This document shows positions 32,606 to 43,345 of a stretch of DNA of 64,000 nucleotides, one piece after another. The stretch covers positions 10,284,361 through 10,348,360 of the forward strand of contig CM055115.1 in assembly GCA_029204225.1 (NCBI GenBank), given 5' to 3'. Numbering within the stretch: the first letter of the stretch is position 1; every line of letters begins with the position of its first letter. The stretch comes from Diphasiastrum complanatum (Eukaryota > Streptophyta > Lycopodiopsida > Lycopodiales > Lycopodiaceae). Below the pieces are notes generated by a model. That model made no database searches and had not been told where the DNA came from. It saw nothing but the letters and a program-made list of their open reading frames with translations. Position numbers and translations under genes: made by a program.

Positions 32606-33252
32606 TGTGAAAATTGTCAACATTTCCTTGTCTAGTTTTAGGCCAAAATTGCTAAAAATGGCACATAGTTTAGGATCTGACTTTTCACACGTGTGAAACA
32701 GGTCTAGATATTTTTAGTAAGTGTATTTTTTCAGTATGAAGAAGTGTCAAACTTCAAGACCTTCGAAATGAGTCCATTTTCATGTATTTTGGACATATAT
32801 GCCAATTTTACCTATATAGGGCATATTTTAGGTAAGGAGGGTCTAGAGAGAGGAGAGAGAGTCATCTCTCTCAGCTATATATAGCAGGTAGGCCGTGGAG
32901 AAACAGGTTGGAGCAGATCCATTGTATTCATTTGCTTAATGAGAGATTTTTCTATTGGGTTCTCCTTCCATTGTTGGCATTGTGTAGTGATTGAGTTCAA
33001 GCTTTGTGTGTATGATCTTAGGTGCTTTCCAAAAGTGGTAGGCTGATGTATTATGGACTGTATAATGCTATTTTGGGCCGCACTTGATGTTTATGGAAGT
33101 TTCCATTTGTGATAAATGCTTTTTGATCAAGTTCTTTGCATTCTAGGTAGCATAGAATTTGTTGCCAATTCCTAGCTTATGTAGTTTGGAGTGCAAGCAT
33201 TCAAGCCAATGATCTTGGAGTTTAGATCCACTTAGGATCTGTATTTTTCACA
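32606..33252 (+). repeat. 5' LTR of the gag-only copia element
   Basis: 647 bp, TG..CA, with a TATA-like box (CTATATATAG) near 32875-32884 downstream of an alternating GA/CT stretch that can pair (GAGAGAG..CTCTCTC near 32850-32872). Confidence 0.85.
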
Positions 33253-33264
33253 TGGTATCAGAGC
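33253..33264 (+). promoter_or_regulatory. Primer binding site, initiator tRNA-Met
   Basis: TGGTATCAGAGC immediately after the 5' LTR. Confidence 0.9.
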
Positions 33265-34424
33265 TGGTTGGCTTCTATTTACAGTAAGTATTCCATTTTT
33301 GGTGATATTTGGATGTTTGATCAAGTTCTAGCATGATTTTGCATTGCTTTGTTGATCAAATCTTACTAACCTTTGTTTTGTGAGTTGAACTTGTGGATCA
33401 AAAGCATATTTCAGGTCTATTGAAGATCAGAGGCTGAAAAGAAACTATTTTGGATCAGATCATAACACCTAATCATTTGTGATTGTGAGGCTTGTGCATA
33501 TTCAATACTAACAATGTTCTTTTCAATCCTATTGTTGACAATCTCCATTCTTGGATGAACACTCTCCTTAAGTGGATGAAACTTCTCCTTAAGTGGATGA
33601 CAAATGCTCTTTTGAGTGAGTTGTAATTCTCCTAAAGGCTGAGCAAAGCTCCCATTTGGATGAAAGATCCCCTTTTTTGGGTGAACATATTGTAAGCTCC
33701 ATTGTGAAGAGCATATTGTAAAGATTGTCATCAATTTTGGCATAAATTTTGGTGTACTTTGTTGAGCATGTAAGTAACTCTCCTTATGTAATTTGATTGG
33801 AGCATTTGCTGGAAGGTGTTAACCATTATGCAAGTGTGTTTTCAGGTTCTTAACAGGTTGAGGAACATTCTCATGTGAAGTGATCTTAGATCTACATCTA
33901 AACACCAAGATTTGACAAGATAGTGAAGCTAGTCTTGTGATTCACTAAGTGTGCTCATTCATTCACCTCTAAATCTTGTATTTATCACTTGCTGGAGTTT
34001 ATAAACTTTTAGAAGTGTGGTTTACATGTGGTTTTACAGGTTGAATCAATATCTTAGTGTGTTGATCATATGTTGATCAAGTTTGTTCATTACTAGGTAA
34101 TCTTGGCATCCTAGTTTTGGGTATTTTCTAAGAATGCAAGTAACTCTTCACACCATAACTTGATTTGGTCACTTGCTGGAAAGTTTGAGAGCTTAAGCAA
34201 GAGTGTGTTCAGGTTGGTTTGATTTTGTAATCCATTCTTAGTGTGTGCAAAGTGCTGCATGTGTTTCAATCTTCCTTTCTATGCTTGGAAACCATCTAGG
34301 TTCAAGATAGAAGTGTTTTAGGGTCCTAAATCTTCATAGATCTCTTTATCTATCATTTGTTGAGAGAAAAGTGAGTGCTAAGTGCTTTAGGACAAAACCT
34401 AAAAGTTGAAGAAACATTAGAATC
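33265..34424 (+). other. Long leader of the gag-only element with internal repeats
   Basis: 1.16 kb without a gene between primer site and gag. An imperfect motif with GCAAGTAACTCT, TTGCTGGAA and TGTGTTCAGGTT recurs near 33772, 33985 and 34135, and a shorter AAGTGGATGA motif repeats at 33570-33600. It could hold packaging or dimerisation signals; that is inference. Confidence 0.5.
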
Positions 34425-35150
34425 ATGGCTTCCAATGGTGGGATCATGCTAGAGTCTAGTGAAAGGTTGAGTTCATCAAACTACTCTACTTGGAAAGTGA
34501 GGATGGAGTCCTTACTTGAGTTGAATGAACTCATGGACATAGTTGCAGAAATTGAAGAGAGACCTGTCACACTTCAAGAGCAACAAAGGTTTGATAAGAA
34601 GGCCAAAAGGGCTCTTCATATCATTAAAATGAATGTTACAAATGAACTTCTCAAGGAAGTTGGAAAGTGTCAAAGTGCAAGTGAGGCATGGAATGCCTTA
34701 AAGAAGCTCTTTGAATCAAAGTCCACATCTAGGGTATTGACCCTAAGGAGACAAATATTTTCTAGTAGGCAAAGAGAGGGTGAAAGTGCTCATGCATTTA
34801 TCTTGAGAGTTAAGTCCCTAAGTGATGATTTAGCATGCATTGATGAGAACATAAAAGATGGTGAAATAGTCCAAGTTATGTTGAATGGTTTGCTAAATGA
34901 ACATGCTAACCTTGTGCAAAGTTTTGCCATTCAAAGAGTCTTGCCAAGTGTGGTTGACTTGCAAGAAATCTTATTGGCTGAAGAACATAGGTTGCAATCA
35001 AAGCTTGATGGTGCATCCTTGCAAGGTGGAGGTGAAGAGGCTTTCTTCACAAAAGGCAAATTCAAGGGCAAAGGTAAAGGCAAAGGGAAATGGTCCAAAG
35101 GTGGTAACTTTGATCATGATGATCACTCTTCCTCTTCCTCTTCAGTATGA
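34425..35150 (+). CDS. Copia Gag polyprotein (intact, truncated C-terminus)
   Basis: 241 codons from ATG 34425. The N-terminus has the copia gag motif LSSSNYSTWKVRME, followed by a UBN2-type gag core (ASEAWNALKKLFESKS, VLTLRRQIFSSRQ, EIVQVMLNGLL). A Gly/Lys-rich basic tail (GKGKGKGKW) comes near residue 215, then a Ser run. It has no CCHC zinc knuckle: the ORF runs into the truncated 3' LTR at about 35141 and stops there at TGA. It would form virus-like particles if expressed; as the only ORF it would need pol from another copia element. Confidence 0.8.
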   Translation: MASNGGIMLESSERLSSSNYSTWKVRMESLLELNELMDIVAEIEERPVTLQEQQRFDKKAKRALHIIKMNVTNELLKEVGKCQSASEAWNALKKLFESKSTSRVLTLRRQIFSSRQREGESAHAFILRVKSLSDDLACIDENIKDGEIVQVMLNGLLNEHANLVQSFAIQRVLPSVVDLQEILLAEEHRLQSKLDGASLQGGGEEAFFTKGKFKGKGKGKGKWSKGGNFDHDDHSSSSSSV

Positions 35151-35663
35151 AGAAGTGTCAAACTTCAAGACCTTCCAAATGAGTCCATTTTCATGTATTT
35201 TGGACATATATGCCAATTTTACCTATATAGGGCATATTTTAGGTAAGGAGGGTCTAGAGAGAGGAGAGAGAGTCATCTCTCTCAGCTATATATAGCAGGT
35301 AGGCCGTGGAGAAACAGGTTGGAGCAGATCCATTGTATTCATTTGCTTAATGAGAGATTTTTCTATTGGGTTCTCCTTCCATTGTTGGCATTGTGTAGTG
35401 ATTGAGTTCAAGCTTTGTGTGTATGATCTTAGGTGCTTTCCAAAAGTGGTAGGCTGATGTATTATGGACTGTATAATGCTATTTTGGGCCGCACTTGATG
35501 TTTATGGAAGTTTCCATTTGTGATAAATGCTTTTTGATCAAGTTCTTTGCATTCTAGGTAGCATAGAATGTGTTGCCAATTCCTAGCTTATGTAGTTTGG
35601 AGTGCAAGCATTCAAGCCAATGATCTTGGAGTTTAGATCCACTTAGGATCTGTATTTTTCACA
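35141..35663 (+). repeat. 3' LTR of the gag-only element, lacking its first ~130 bp
   Basis: From 35148 it matches 32737-33252 base for base except about two changes, and ends in TTTTCACA before the TTATC duplication. The first part of the LTR and the polypurine tract are missing; gag fuses directly to the inner LTR. Confidence 0.85.
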
Positions 35664-35668
35664 TTATC

Positions 35669-36119
35669 TTCCACAGAATCTGAGTACAAGGCCTTGACAT
35701 CAACATGCCAGGAGGTCTTGTGGCTCAAAAGGCTATTGGTGGAGCCTCATGTCATGGAGGATGAGATCCCAATCATCTATTGTGACAACCAATCAGCCCA
35801 ATTACTTGCAACTAATCCTACATTCCATGCAAGGAGCAAATACATCGAGATTGCTCATCGTTTCATGAGGGAGAAAGTGCAAGCCAAAGAAATCAAGCGT
35901 TGCTGGGCTGATTTGTTTACTGTATCCTTACCTAAAGATTCATTTGTCAAGCTTAGATCTTCAATTGGAGTGATTAATAAAAGTATTGTTGTTTCGAAGG
36001 CTAGATTTGAGGAGGAGCTTGAGAAATTGCCTACATTGGAAAATCTAGCCATTCTCAATATATTTTTGTTAGTCACTTGTATGGCCAAAGTGCCACATGG
36101 CAATCTACACCTAATGTAG
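35669..36119 (+). pseudogene. Copia RNase H, right half
   Basis: Continues the host copia RNase H after the insertion: STESEYKALTSTCQEVLWL, IIYCDNQSAQLLATNPTFHA, KYIEIAHRFMREKV, then ADLFTVSLPKDSFVKLRSSI, with a 141-codon open run to the stop at 36117. This is the C-terminal end of copia pol; the 3' region follows. Confidence 0.85.
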
Positions 36120-36738
36120 GTTACCACGAGTCAAGAGGAGTGGTTGTGTCCATTTGGTAGTGATTCCTACTTTGTAGGATCTAGGCTAGGGTTTTCACTT
36201 TAGGGCAAGAAAGTTGAGTCTACTTCTTTATTACATGCTGGATTATCACCTAACTTTGCAAAGGAAGTGTCTTTTACTTTTCCATTCTCCATATTTTTGA
36301 GCCTCAAGAGGAAACTCAAATTTTGTCTCTTTGTATGATGATAGTGATTGATTCCAATGAAACCCAGCTTTGGCACACACTAACCTTTGTCTACAGGCCG
36401 TACAACAGCCTGATTTTCACACGTGTGAACTCGGGATTCAGTTCTTGATCAATGTTTTGATTGTCTCTACTTGTTTTCTATCAAGCTGCTAAACTAGATC
36501 TTGTTTTTGGTTGACTAGTATGTGATAGATTGTTAATCAAGCACACAATCAACCTTGTGGATCTTCTAAGATCCATTTTTGGTCCTTAAAGTACTGTACT
36601 TTCACATTTTAAAGGAACTAAATTTGATGTGGATGCTTGCGTGCTTCCAAACAAATAACTAGACAATGTACGAATCAAATTTCCACTCTCCTCAAAGCAC
36701 TCCCTCATTTCATTTTGTAAATGTGACGGAGTTATGTG
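36120..36738. other. Noncoding, probably 3' flank of the copia element
   Basis: No gene seen. AT-rich; a second copia LTR would be expected here but no match to an LTR in the window was found. Confidence 0.3.
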
Positions 36739-37074
36739 CTAAACTACACAAAGGATTTCACTGACACTGAATAATCTAGTTTGTTCTTTGTTTTCAGTTA
36801 TGAAGACCAAAACATTTGAATCATTCTCATCATAATACAAATCTTTGACTTCTCCTAACATCCTTGACTCTTGAAAGCTGTTATCACCTCTCAATTTAGA
36901 CATAGTTAGATTTTGCCTATCAGTTGATGACAAGGAAATGTAAGGAAAGTTTGTAAATGAATAGCTTGATACTCCTTTTGTTGTAGGATCCACATTTGAA
37001 TCTTTACGGCCTTCATTCAAAGTTCTAAATTCTTTTTTATAGTGCTTTCCTCTTTGTTGAGTTTTGGCACACAC
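36739..37074 (-). CDS. Unknown 111-aa ORF, related to 58184-58636
   Basis: An open minus-strand frame. Its second half (ESRMLGEVKDLYYDENDSN, VFITENKEQTRLFSVSEI) resembles the decayed ORF at 58184-58372 (EPKMLGQICDNYYDEDDDS, FKAENKGSF). That shared pattern supports real coding origin. No family is recognised and the start is uncertain, so this may be the last exon of a larger gene or element ORF. Confidence 0.4.
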   Translation of the reverse strand: MCAKTQQRGKHYKKEFRTLNEGRKDSNVDPTTKGVSSYSFTNFPYISLSSTDRQNLTMSKLRGDNSFQESRMLGEVKDLYYDENDSNVLVFITENKEQTRLFSVSEILCVV

Positions 37075-37466
37075 ATGTGCTTTGTAAGCTTCTTGTCAAA
37101 AATAACATATGAATTGTTAATAATTATAAAACATATCTATCATCTGTTGTGAATGTTTGGGGGATCCTACCCATGTTAATATTTTGTACATATCCAAGGT
37201 ATGTGAATTGAGCACATATCCTTGTAGAATAGGACGAGTTTGGGTTAGGTAGATCAAATTCCAGTGACATGCATAAAGTCTTGTTGGTCTAGTATGATAT
37301 GCAATAATGTTGACAATGTCTACTTTGACATGCATATAGAGATTCACATGGAATTGGTCAATTATGACCTTGTAGAAACTCGAGCCACAATAAATGCATA
37401 ATGTCCTAAGTTTCCATAGTGACATGCAAAGCATGCAATCACTCTAACCATTTGGAGAAAGTAGGT
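37075..37466. other. No gene seen
   Basis: AT-rich sequence between the unknown ORF and gypsy gag. The frame at 37117-37434 (-) has no recognisable motif. Confidence 0.3.
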
Positions 37467-38550
37467 TCAAGGTTTTGGAGAAAAAGCTACAAGAGCCATT
37501 AACGGACGCTAAACGCATAAAGTATTTCAGGCATAGATTGCATAAGGTTCTTCGCAGAGGAACTACATCTCTATAGGGACAACGATTGGAACACATTGTG
37601 AAGGTTGCTCGACAGCTGGAAGAGGAGGAGACTAGAAAGAAATACCGTAAGCACCGATGACACCATCAATGAAGCAGTTTCTCAAATTCTGACTCAGGCA
37701 CCGGATCAGAGTCTTGATACTTCCATGGAATCGAATGTCGGTTCCTCTTCGGATAATGGAAAAAAGTCTAAATAGCATAAAGAGAAAGTCAATGCTAAAG
37801 AGCAAGTATCTGTTCGGATTAATGACGTGGTTACCACAGAATTCCAATAGTAGAAAGTTAAATTTTGTAGAAATTGTTATCATGAAGGACATTATATCAA
37901 TGAATGTCCGAATAGTACCCGGTTTTGTGTTATTTGTAATGCGTACAATCATTGGGCGAATGATTGTCGCAGATTACAAGCAATAAGAACTACCAGAGCG
38001 TTTGCAGTTCAAGTGCACCAACAGCAAGAACCTCAAGTGCAACAGCCACCAATGCAACCGCAGTTGATGGCTTACCAATAAGGTCCGCCGATAATGCAGG
38101 GCCAACTGCCACAATGGTCGTTCCAACGACAAATACGCAATCGTCAAAATCAGCCATCATTATTTTAATTGTGTGATGTACCATCGTCAGTGCGTTGGTA
38201 ATTTAAAACACGGTTTACCCCCACCATGGGTCAACACTAGTTTTAATAATCAGAATCCGAGGTTAAACCAACAACCAAATCAAGGAGGAGTACATATTCC
38301 AGAGCATCAAGCTCATGTGGAGCTGCTGATGGTTGAGGAGACATTATTGACAGATGTGCAAGCCATTACTCGACACAAGAACAAAGGAAAGGTTGTAAGG
38401 CAGGAGGCTTATAATGAGGAAGCAGGGCCGAGTACAAGTCGGGTATCTAATACAAATGTGGGTCATATGGCCAAAGTCACTCAAGAGGTGTTGACTCAGT
38501 TGCATCAGTCACAAGGACGTGCTTCCCAATTAAGCCAGACATCAAAGGGC
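37467..38550 (+). pseudogene. Ty3/gypsy gag fragment (same family as 59370-64000)
   Basis: Matches 59513-60500. Contains the end of the gag core (LQEPLTDAK), then zinc knuckles CRNCYHEGHYINEC and CVICNAYNHWANDC near 37870-37985, then the Gln/Pro-rich region and the 3' gag part (38173-38568; YHRQCVGNL, GPSTSRVSN). Single-base changes break the frame repeatedly. Ends near 38550, where copia RT begins. Confidence 0.8.
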
Positions 38551-39720
38551 ATAAATGGATCTTTGTGAGATAGTGGATCTCCCAAAGAGAAAGAGACCCA
38601 TTTGGCAACAAATCGGTATATAGGATGAAGTACAATACCGATGGAACCATTGCAAAACACAAGGCAAGGCTTGTAGTGAAAGGCTATGCCATAGAGTAAG
38701 GGCATTATTTGGGAGGAGTCAACATCAAATGGATGTAAAGTCCTCTTTTTTTGAATGGTAAGCTTTAAGAAGAAGTGTACATGGAGCAACTTGGTGGGTT
38801 TGTGATACAAGGCATAGCAGATTGAAGAAGGCCTTGTAGGGATTTAGGCAAGCTTGGTATAGCCACTTTGATAAGTATCTCTTGTCTAGAGGTTTGATAC
38901 ACACTTTTTCAGATTTCAACCTTTACTACTTTGCTGGCAAATCTAGCATCACATTGATTGTGTTATAAGTAGATGACCTCATAATCACAAACAATGATGA
39001 TGATTTGATTAGTGCTATAAAAATGGATCTATCCTCCAACTTTGATATGATTGACCTTGGTTAGATGCACTATTGTTTTTTATTAGTGAAAATTTGGCAA
39101 AGATATGCTGGTATTACACTCATGCAAATGAGTTATGTGAATAAAATTTTGAAACATTCCAAGATGTGCAATAGTAAGCCAATGTCTCCACCTATGGAGG
39201 TTGGTAAGAAACTTTCTAACCAGGATGAGAGTGCGCTAGTTGATGCTACTTTGTTTCATCAATTAGGTGGTTCATTGATTTATCTCCCACCTACTCATCC
39301 TGATATAAGCTATGATGTAAGTGTTCTGAGTCAATTCATGGCTACGCCTAGGGAGGCTCATTGGAAAGCGGCAAAGAGAATTCTTCATTACATTAAAAGG
39401 ACACTAACCCATGGATTGCTATATGAGAGACAACACGCTTTACCAGTTTTGCAATGCTTCATAGATTCGGATTGGACAGGCTGTGTAGATGACAGAAGAT
39501 CCACCACATGTTATGCCTTTCGTATTGGTGATGTTGTGTTTTCTTGCTCTAGTAAGAAGCAGGATACAATTGTTCTTTTCACCATAGAATCAGAGTACAA
39601 AGCTCTATGTTCAGCTATGTAGGGGACAATATGGTTAAGAAGAATGATGGAAGACATAGGCATCCTACAAAGTAAGCCTACGTGTGATAGCCAGAGCACC
39701 ATTCAGCTATGGTCTTTTTG
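38551..39720 (+). pseudogene. Copia RT and RNase H fragment
   Basis: Starts with the RT N-terminal motif region (IVDLPKRKRPIGNK, KARLVVKGYA), decays through the palm, and becomes open at 39065-39622: YVNKILKHSKMCNSKPM, LIYLPPTHPDISYDVSVLSQF, HWKAAKRILHYIKRT, CFIDSDWTGCVDDRRST, FSCSSKKQDTIVL, TIESEYKAL. It sits between two pieces of one gypsy family and ends near 39720. Confidence 0.85.
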
Positions 39721-39854
39721 AGTGGTCTTTTTAATTTGGGGTATGGGATCACTTCAATAGTGTCTATATTCGCCAATTTCATGTTGACTACCTATCACAT
39801 TTGATAATTTAATACATACTTCAGACGAAAAAGTTGCTTTGAAATCCACATTTT
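39721..39854. other. Junction sequence, no gene seen
   Basis: Between the copia RNase H end and the gypsy integrase remnant. It may be copia 3' sequence. Confidence 0.3.
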
Positions 39855-40475
39855 AGATATACGGGCTATTATTGATGAAGCTCATTCAGGGTCCGCGGAT
39901 GGACATTTTCCCACCGAAATAACCGTGCATAAGATTTTGCAGGTAGGGCCGAGGCTGTAAAAAAAATACTATGGCACTTTGTCATAGTTGCGATGTTTGT
40001 CACTGACAAGGATGGCTGGTTCCCACGATGGATTATCCATTGGTACCACTACAGCCAATAGAGCCGTTTCAGCGATGGGTATTGGATTTTAGTGGTAAAA
40101 TTAACCCGACTTTGGCAAATGGGCACAAATATATTGACGTAGCAACTGATTACGCTACGAAGTGGGCAGAACCAAAAGCATTGCTGGACAATACTGCAAA
40201 ATCCACTACTTAATTCATATTTAATAATATTTTTACTCAATTTGGATGTCCATTAGAAATTGTCTGATAGAGGTCCACATTTTGTGAATAATACTTTGAA
40301 GAAGATTGACATATTTGTTTCAAATTAATCCCATCAACTTCTTATTATCCATGTGGTAATGGTCAGGCCAAGGTTAACAATAAAACTTTGAAGGCTATTA
40401 TAACAAAACTGGTGTTGGAAAAAGGAGGTTCATGGCATGAATTTTTACAACCAGCATTATGGGTGTATCGCACAT
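39855..40475 (+). pseudogene. Ty3/gypsy integrase fragment (same family as 63070-63690)
   Basis: Matches the integrase of the gypsy at the right end of the window: IIDEAHSG, a zinc region, FQRWVLDFSGKINP, IDVATDYATKWAEP, CPLEIV and LKAIITKLVLEKGGSW. Point stops and indels break it. With 37467-38550 it forms the two ends of one element whose pol has been lost. Confidence 0.8.
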
Positions 40476-40499
40476 TTGCTACTGTTCTATATCTACCGT

Positions 40500-40975
40500 A
40501 ATAAGACCGCTTCTAGACTGCAATCATTTCCTTTGTGGTTGCCTTTGGTTCATCCAACTTCATCTCAAACCGTAATAGACCGTAACCATTGACTTGGTGG
40601 TTGCCTTCGGCCAAAATTGCAACTCGCTACTTGGCGGTTGCCTTTGGTCTTCTTTCATCCAAAACTGCAACAGACCGTAACTCGCTACTTGGCAGTTGCC
40701 TTCGGTCTTTTTCCATCCACAGCCGCAACAGACCATAACCGTTGACTTGGCGGTTGCCTACAGTCCATCCAACTTCTTATCAAACCGTAATGGACCGCAA
40801 CTAGCTACTTGGCAGTTGTCTTCGGTTCATCCAACTTCGAATCAAACCGTAATAGACTGCAACTCGATAATTGGCGGTTGCCCTCGGTCCATCCAACTTC
40901 GTATCAAACCGTAATACACCCCAACCGTTGCCTTGGCAGTTGCCTACGGTCCATTTTCAACTTCGTATTTGCCTA
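40500..40975 (+). repeat. Minisatellite, ~60-bp unit, about eight diverged copies
   Basis: Units contain CTACTTGGCGGTTGCCTTCG, GTCCATCCAACTTC and CAAACCGTAATAGACCGCAA in this order, with period 57-62 bp. Copies differ by 10-20%. Two to three units recur at 48020-48170. No ORF is shared between units. Confidence 0.8.
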
Positions 40976-41145
40976 ACAGTTACGACATTTCTTTCTTAAG
41001 CTAGTTGGATTTCCTATTGTGTTTGTGTCACCCTAGATACAAGTAGATTAATTAATTTTTCTATATTTTTATCTCTTGTCACCAAACAAGTAGATTAATT
41101 ATTTTTTCTATATTTTTTCTATATTTCTCTATATTAAATTTCCAT
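40976..41145 (+). repeat. Short dispersed repeat (also at 47555-47670)
   Basis: TTACGACATTTCTTTCTTAA and ACAAGTAGATTAATTAA blocks match 47555-47670, adjacent to minisatellite units in both places. No gene is seen. Confidence 0.6.
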
Positions 41146-41154
41146 ATGAATAGC

Positions 41155-41345
41155 TCAGAGGAATCGTGAAACAAATACCAACAACAAGCATGACCACGTA
41201 GATTTTAATATATAAATAGTAGTAGCAAACAAAAAGCGCATACCAGGCATAGTATCAACGGCTGGAGAGGCGGTATTAAACAAGCACAGAAAGATGAAGG
41301 GAACAGCAGCACACGCTGCTAAATGCATACCCGAGTTCCGGATGT
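41155..41345 (-). pseudogene. TPD1-like exon 1, duplicated fragment with lost start codon
   Basis: Matches exon 1 of the TPD1-like gene and part of intron 1. The start ATG reads ATC here (near 41343), and exons 2 and 3 are absent because the duplication ends inside intron 1 (near 41146). The hydrophobic signal segment (CAAVPFIFLCLFNTAS) is unchanged. It is joined to repeat copy C on its upstream side exactly as the real gene is joined to copy D. Confidence 0.75.
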
Positions 41346-41755
41346 TATAAGCAAGATCCGTATATTCGGTGATCAACTGTGACAACACAGATGCAACTCT
41401 ACTATCATGCAAAGAGAGGATTAGAGTATGTAAGAACAAGCTCACGAGCGTCGTCAACTATCAGGAAGGACTGAGTGTAAAGGCCAAAGAACGAAGAGCG
41501 GCTTCAGCTGCTGCTGCTTAAAAAGAAAAGACTGAGGGAAGGCCACGCAAATTAGATAAGGTTTAATAATGAATGCCACTCTAAAAGCATCGCCATATGC
41601 GCCATACGTCATCTTCTTCAGCTTATCACAAGGTTGATCTAAGCCACGTGGTAGGCACTTTAACCCAAGCAAATTCAATGTATAAATTGTTAACAAAAAT
41701 AATATCTACAGCAGAAGATTAATGCATGCTATGAATTAATGCATTCCATGATCCA
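41346..41755 (-). repeat. Duplicated upstream region of the TPD1-like gene
   Basis: Matches 50992-51400. A minus-strand frame (41696-41454) reads through KCLPRGLDQPCDKLKK and GAYGDAFRVAFIIKPYLI in both copies; this could be a leader exon or a chance frame. Confidence 0.6.
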
Positions 41756-42512
41756 TGATCTTACCAAATTTTCGGTGGATTGCCAATGTAACCGGATTTT
41801 ATATTAATATAATATGATGTTTGAGACATTTTTCAGGTTCTCTTTTCATCCAGCCTATGTGGAAATCAGAGACTGGCCATTATTTTTGAGCACCTGGAGA
41901 TTTGGAAAATGTCAAGAATTTACGAAAAAGACCAACATTCTTCTCCAACCGATCTTTTTGGACCAAAAACATCAATTAAAAGCCGAATGATAAATACCAT
42001 CACCAAAAACTTGGTGTGTATCAAATATCACACTAGGACAATGGGCCACGGGACCAAAATGGGCAAAACCTTCATACTTAAGGAAGTACCTAAATGCATA
42101 GGCGCCACCCAAAGATCAATTATCAAGAAGGACCGGAAAAATGTCAAAGATCGTCTGAATTTAAGAGGATGCCAACAAAATGTGAAATACTGGGCATAAG
42201 ACCTTGACTCATGTTGACAAAATGGACATTTCTGTTAGATGAGAACATTGACCCTCATGGGCCATGTACTTTGGTCATGGGTGCCCATGTGGCCGTATCC
42301 ACACTCCACAATGCCATTTAAGAGTCCACATGGCACAAAGCCAAAAAGTCTAAATGAAGCCTTGAAAATGAGATGTTGAATGGTCAAAGGGTAGGACGAA
42401 ATGAAAAATCGAAAGGTTGGATATACATGCATGGCCAGCCTCACGCAAACAGAACCAGATCGAGAACTAGCTTTGTGTTTTCATATCATTATGCTTTCAT
42501 ATTTGTTTTATC
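41756..42512 (+). repeat. H3-ULP element spacer and ORF3 start, copy C
   Basis: Matches copy D from 51405 and copy B from 8570. Starts about nine codons inside ORF2 and ends in the first ORF3 exon (near 42512), where sequence related to 58455 begins. Confidence 0.7.
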
Positions 42513-42840
42513 GCAACAATTTTTTTTTTGTTGTGGATTATCACAGACGGTGGAGACTTTTGCGGGTGAGTCACCCTCACATCCGGGATGACCAGTCCTC
42601 TGCTTCTTATGTGTCGCCTTAGGAGTAACAAATCCCTCCTAGACTTTAAATTTGATCTTTTGTGTGGGTTTGCTATTACAGTTTGAGAAAGTTACCAAAC
42701 AGTCATAAAACACTCTTTTGAGTCGGTTATTTTCAATATAGAATATGCATGCGAACCAATTTTGCTAAAAATAAAGAGAAAGTAGACAGAAAATTGTCAA
42801 AATGTTCATCTAAAAGACAATATTTTTTCTTTAGTTTGTC
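42513..42840 (-). repeat. Repeat shared with 58450-58790
   Basis: Near copy of 58455-58790, including the decayed minus-strand coding of the unknown ORF there (TGHPGCEGDSPAKVSTV). It precedes the palindrome array in both places. Confidence 0.7.
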
Positions 42841-43345
42841 ACTAAAATTTGTCAATTTGATACGACAGATGGATACCTAATATCGATTTTCCATATCAAA
42901 CTGACAAATGATATGGAAAATCGATATCGAGTATCGATCTATAGTATCAAATTTACAAATGATACTAGACATCAATATCAAGTATCGATCTCTAGTATCA
43001 TTTGTCAGTTTGATACGTAAAATCGATACCGGGTATCAATCTGCCTTATCAAATTGAAAAAGGATATGAGAAATCAATACCCGGTATGGATCTCTTGTAT
43101 CATTTGTCAATTTGATATGGCAGATCGATATCCGGTATCGATTTCTTGGTATCGATCTCTCATATCATTTTTCAATTTGATACTACAGATACCCGGTATT
43201 GATTTGTGTCATCTACAAATGACTCTATTATTACAAAAAGTCATTTTTTAACATATGATACGATAGGTCGATACACGGTATCGACCTGTCGTATCATTGG
43301 CTGTACATGATACCCGAGAATGATCCCACATATCGATGTCTGGTA
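42841..43345. repeat. Array of imperfect palindromes (first copy)
   Basis: About eight hairpin units of ~45 bp, each with outer arms GATAC..GTATC and inner arms ATCGATACC..GGTATCGAT, separated by AAATTGACAAAT-type spacers. The last, at 43258-43296, is a near-perfect 39-bp palindrome. It is repeated at 58800-59310, with a partial copy at 44775-44835. No ORF. Confidence 0.85.

Larger units (their letters stand above)
32606..35663 (+). mobile_element. Gag-only, non-autonomous copia element nested in copia RNase H
   Basis: Bounded by the 5-bp duplication TTATC (32601-32605 and 35664-35668). Termini are TGTGAAAA and TTTTCACA, perfect inverted repeats of 8 bp. The 5' LTR is 32606-33252. The primer site follows, then a 1.1-kb leader, one gag ORF, and a 3' LTR lacking its first ~130 bp. 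There is no protease, integrase, RT or RNase H. The two LTRs differ at only about two sites over 516 bp, so insertion is recent. Confidence 0.85.

Noticed and set aside
32737-33252. LTR starting at TGAAGAAGTG (516 bp)
   Set aside because: That is only the shared part. The target duplication TTATC and inverted ends TGTGAAAA/TTTTCACA place the true start at 32606.
40500-40975. CRISPR-like array or centromeric satellite
   Set aside because: No repeat/spacer alternation; only eight diverged units, too short for a centromeric array.
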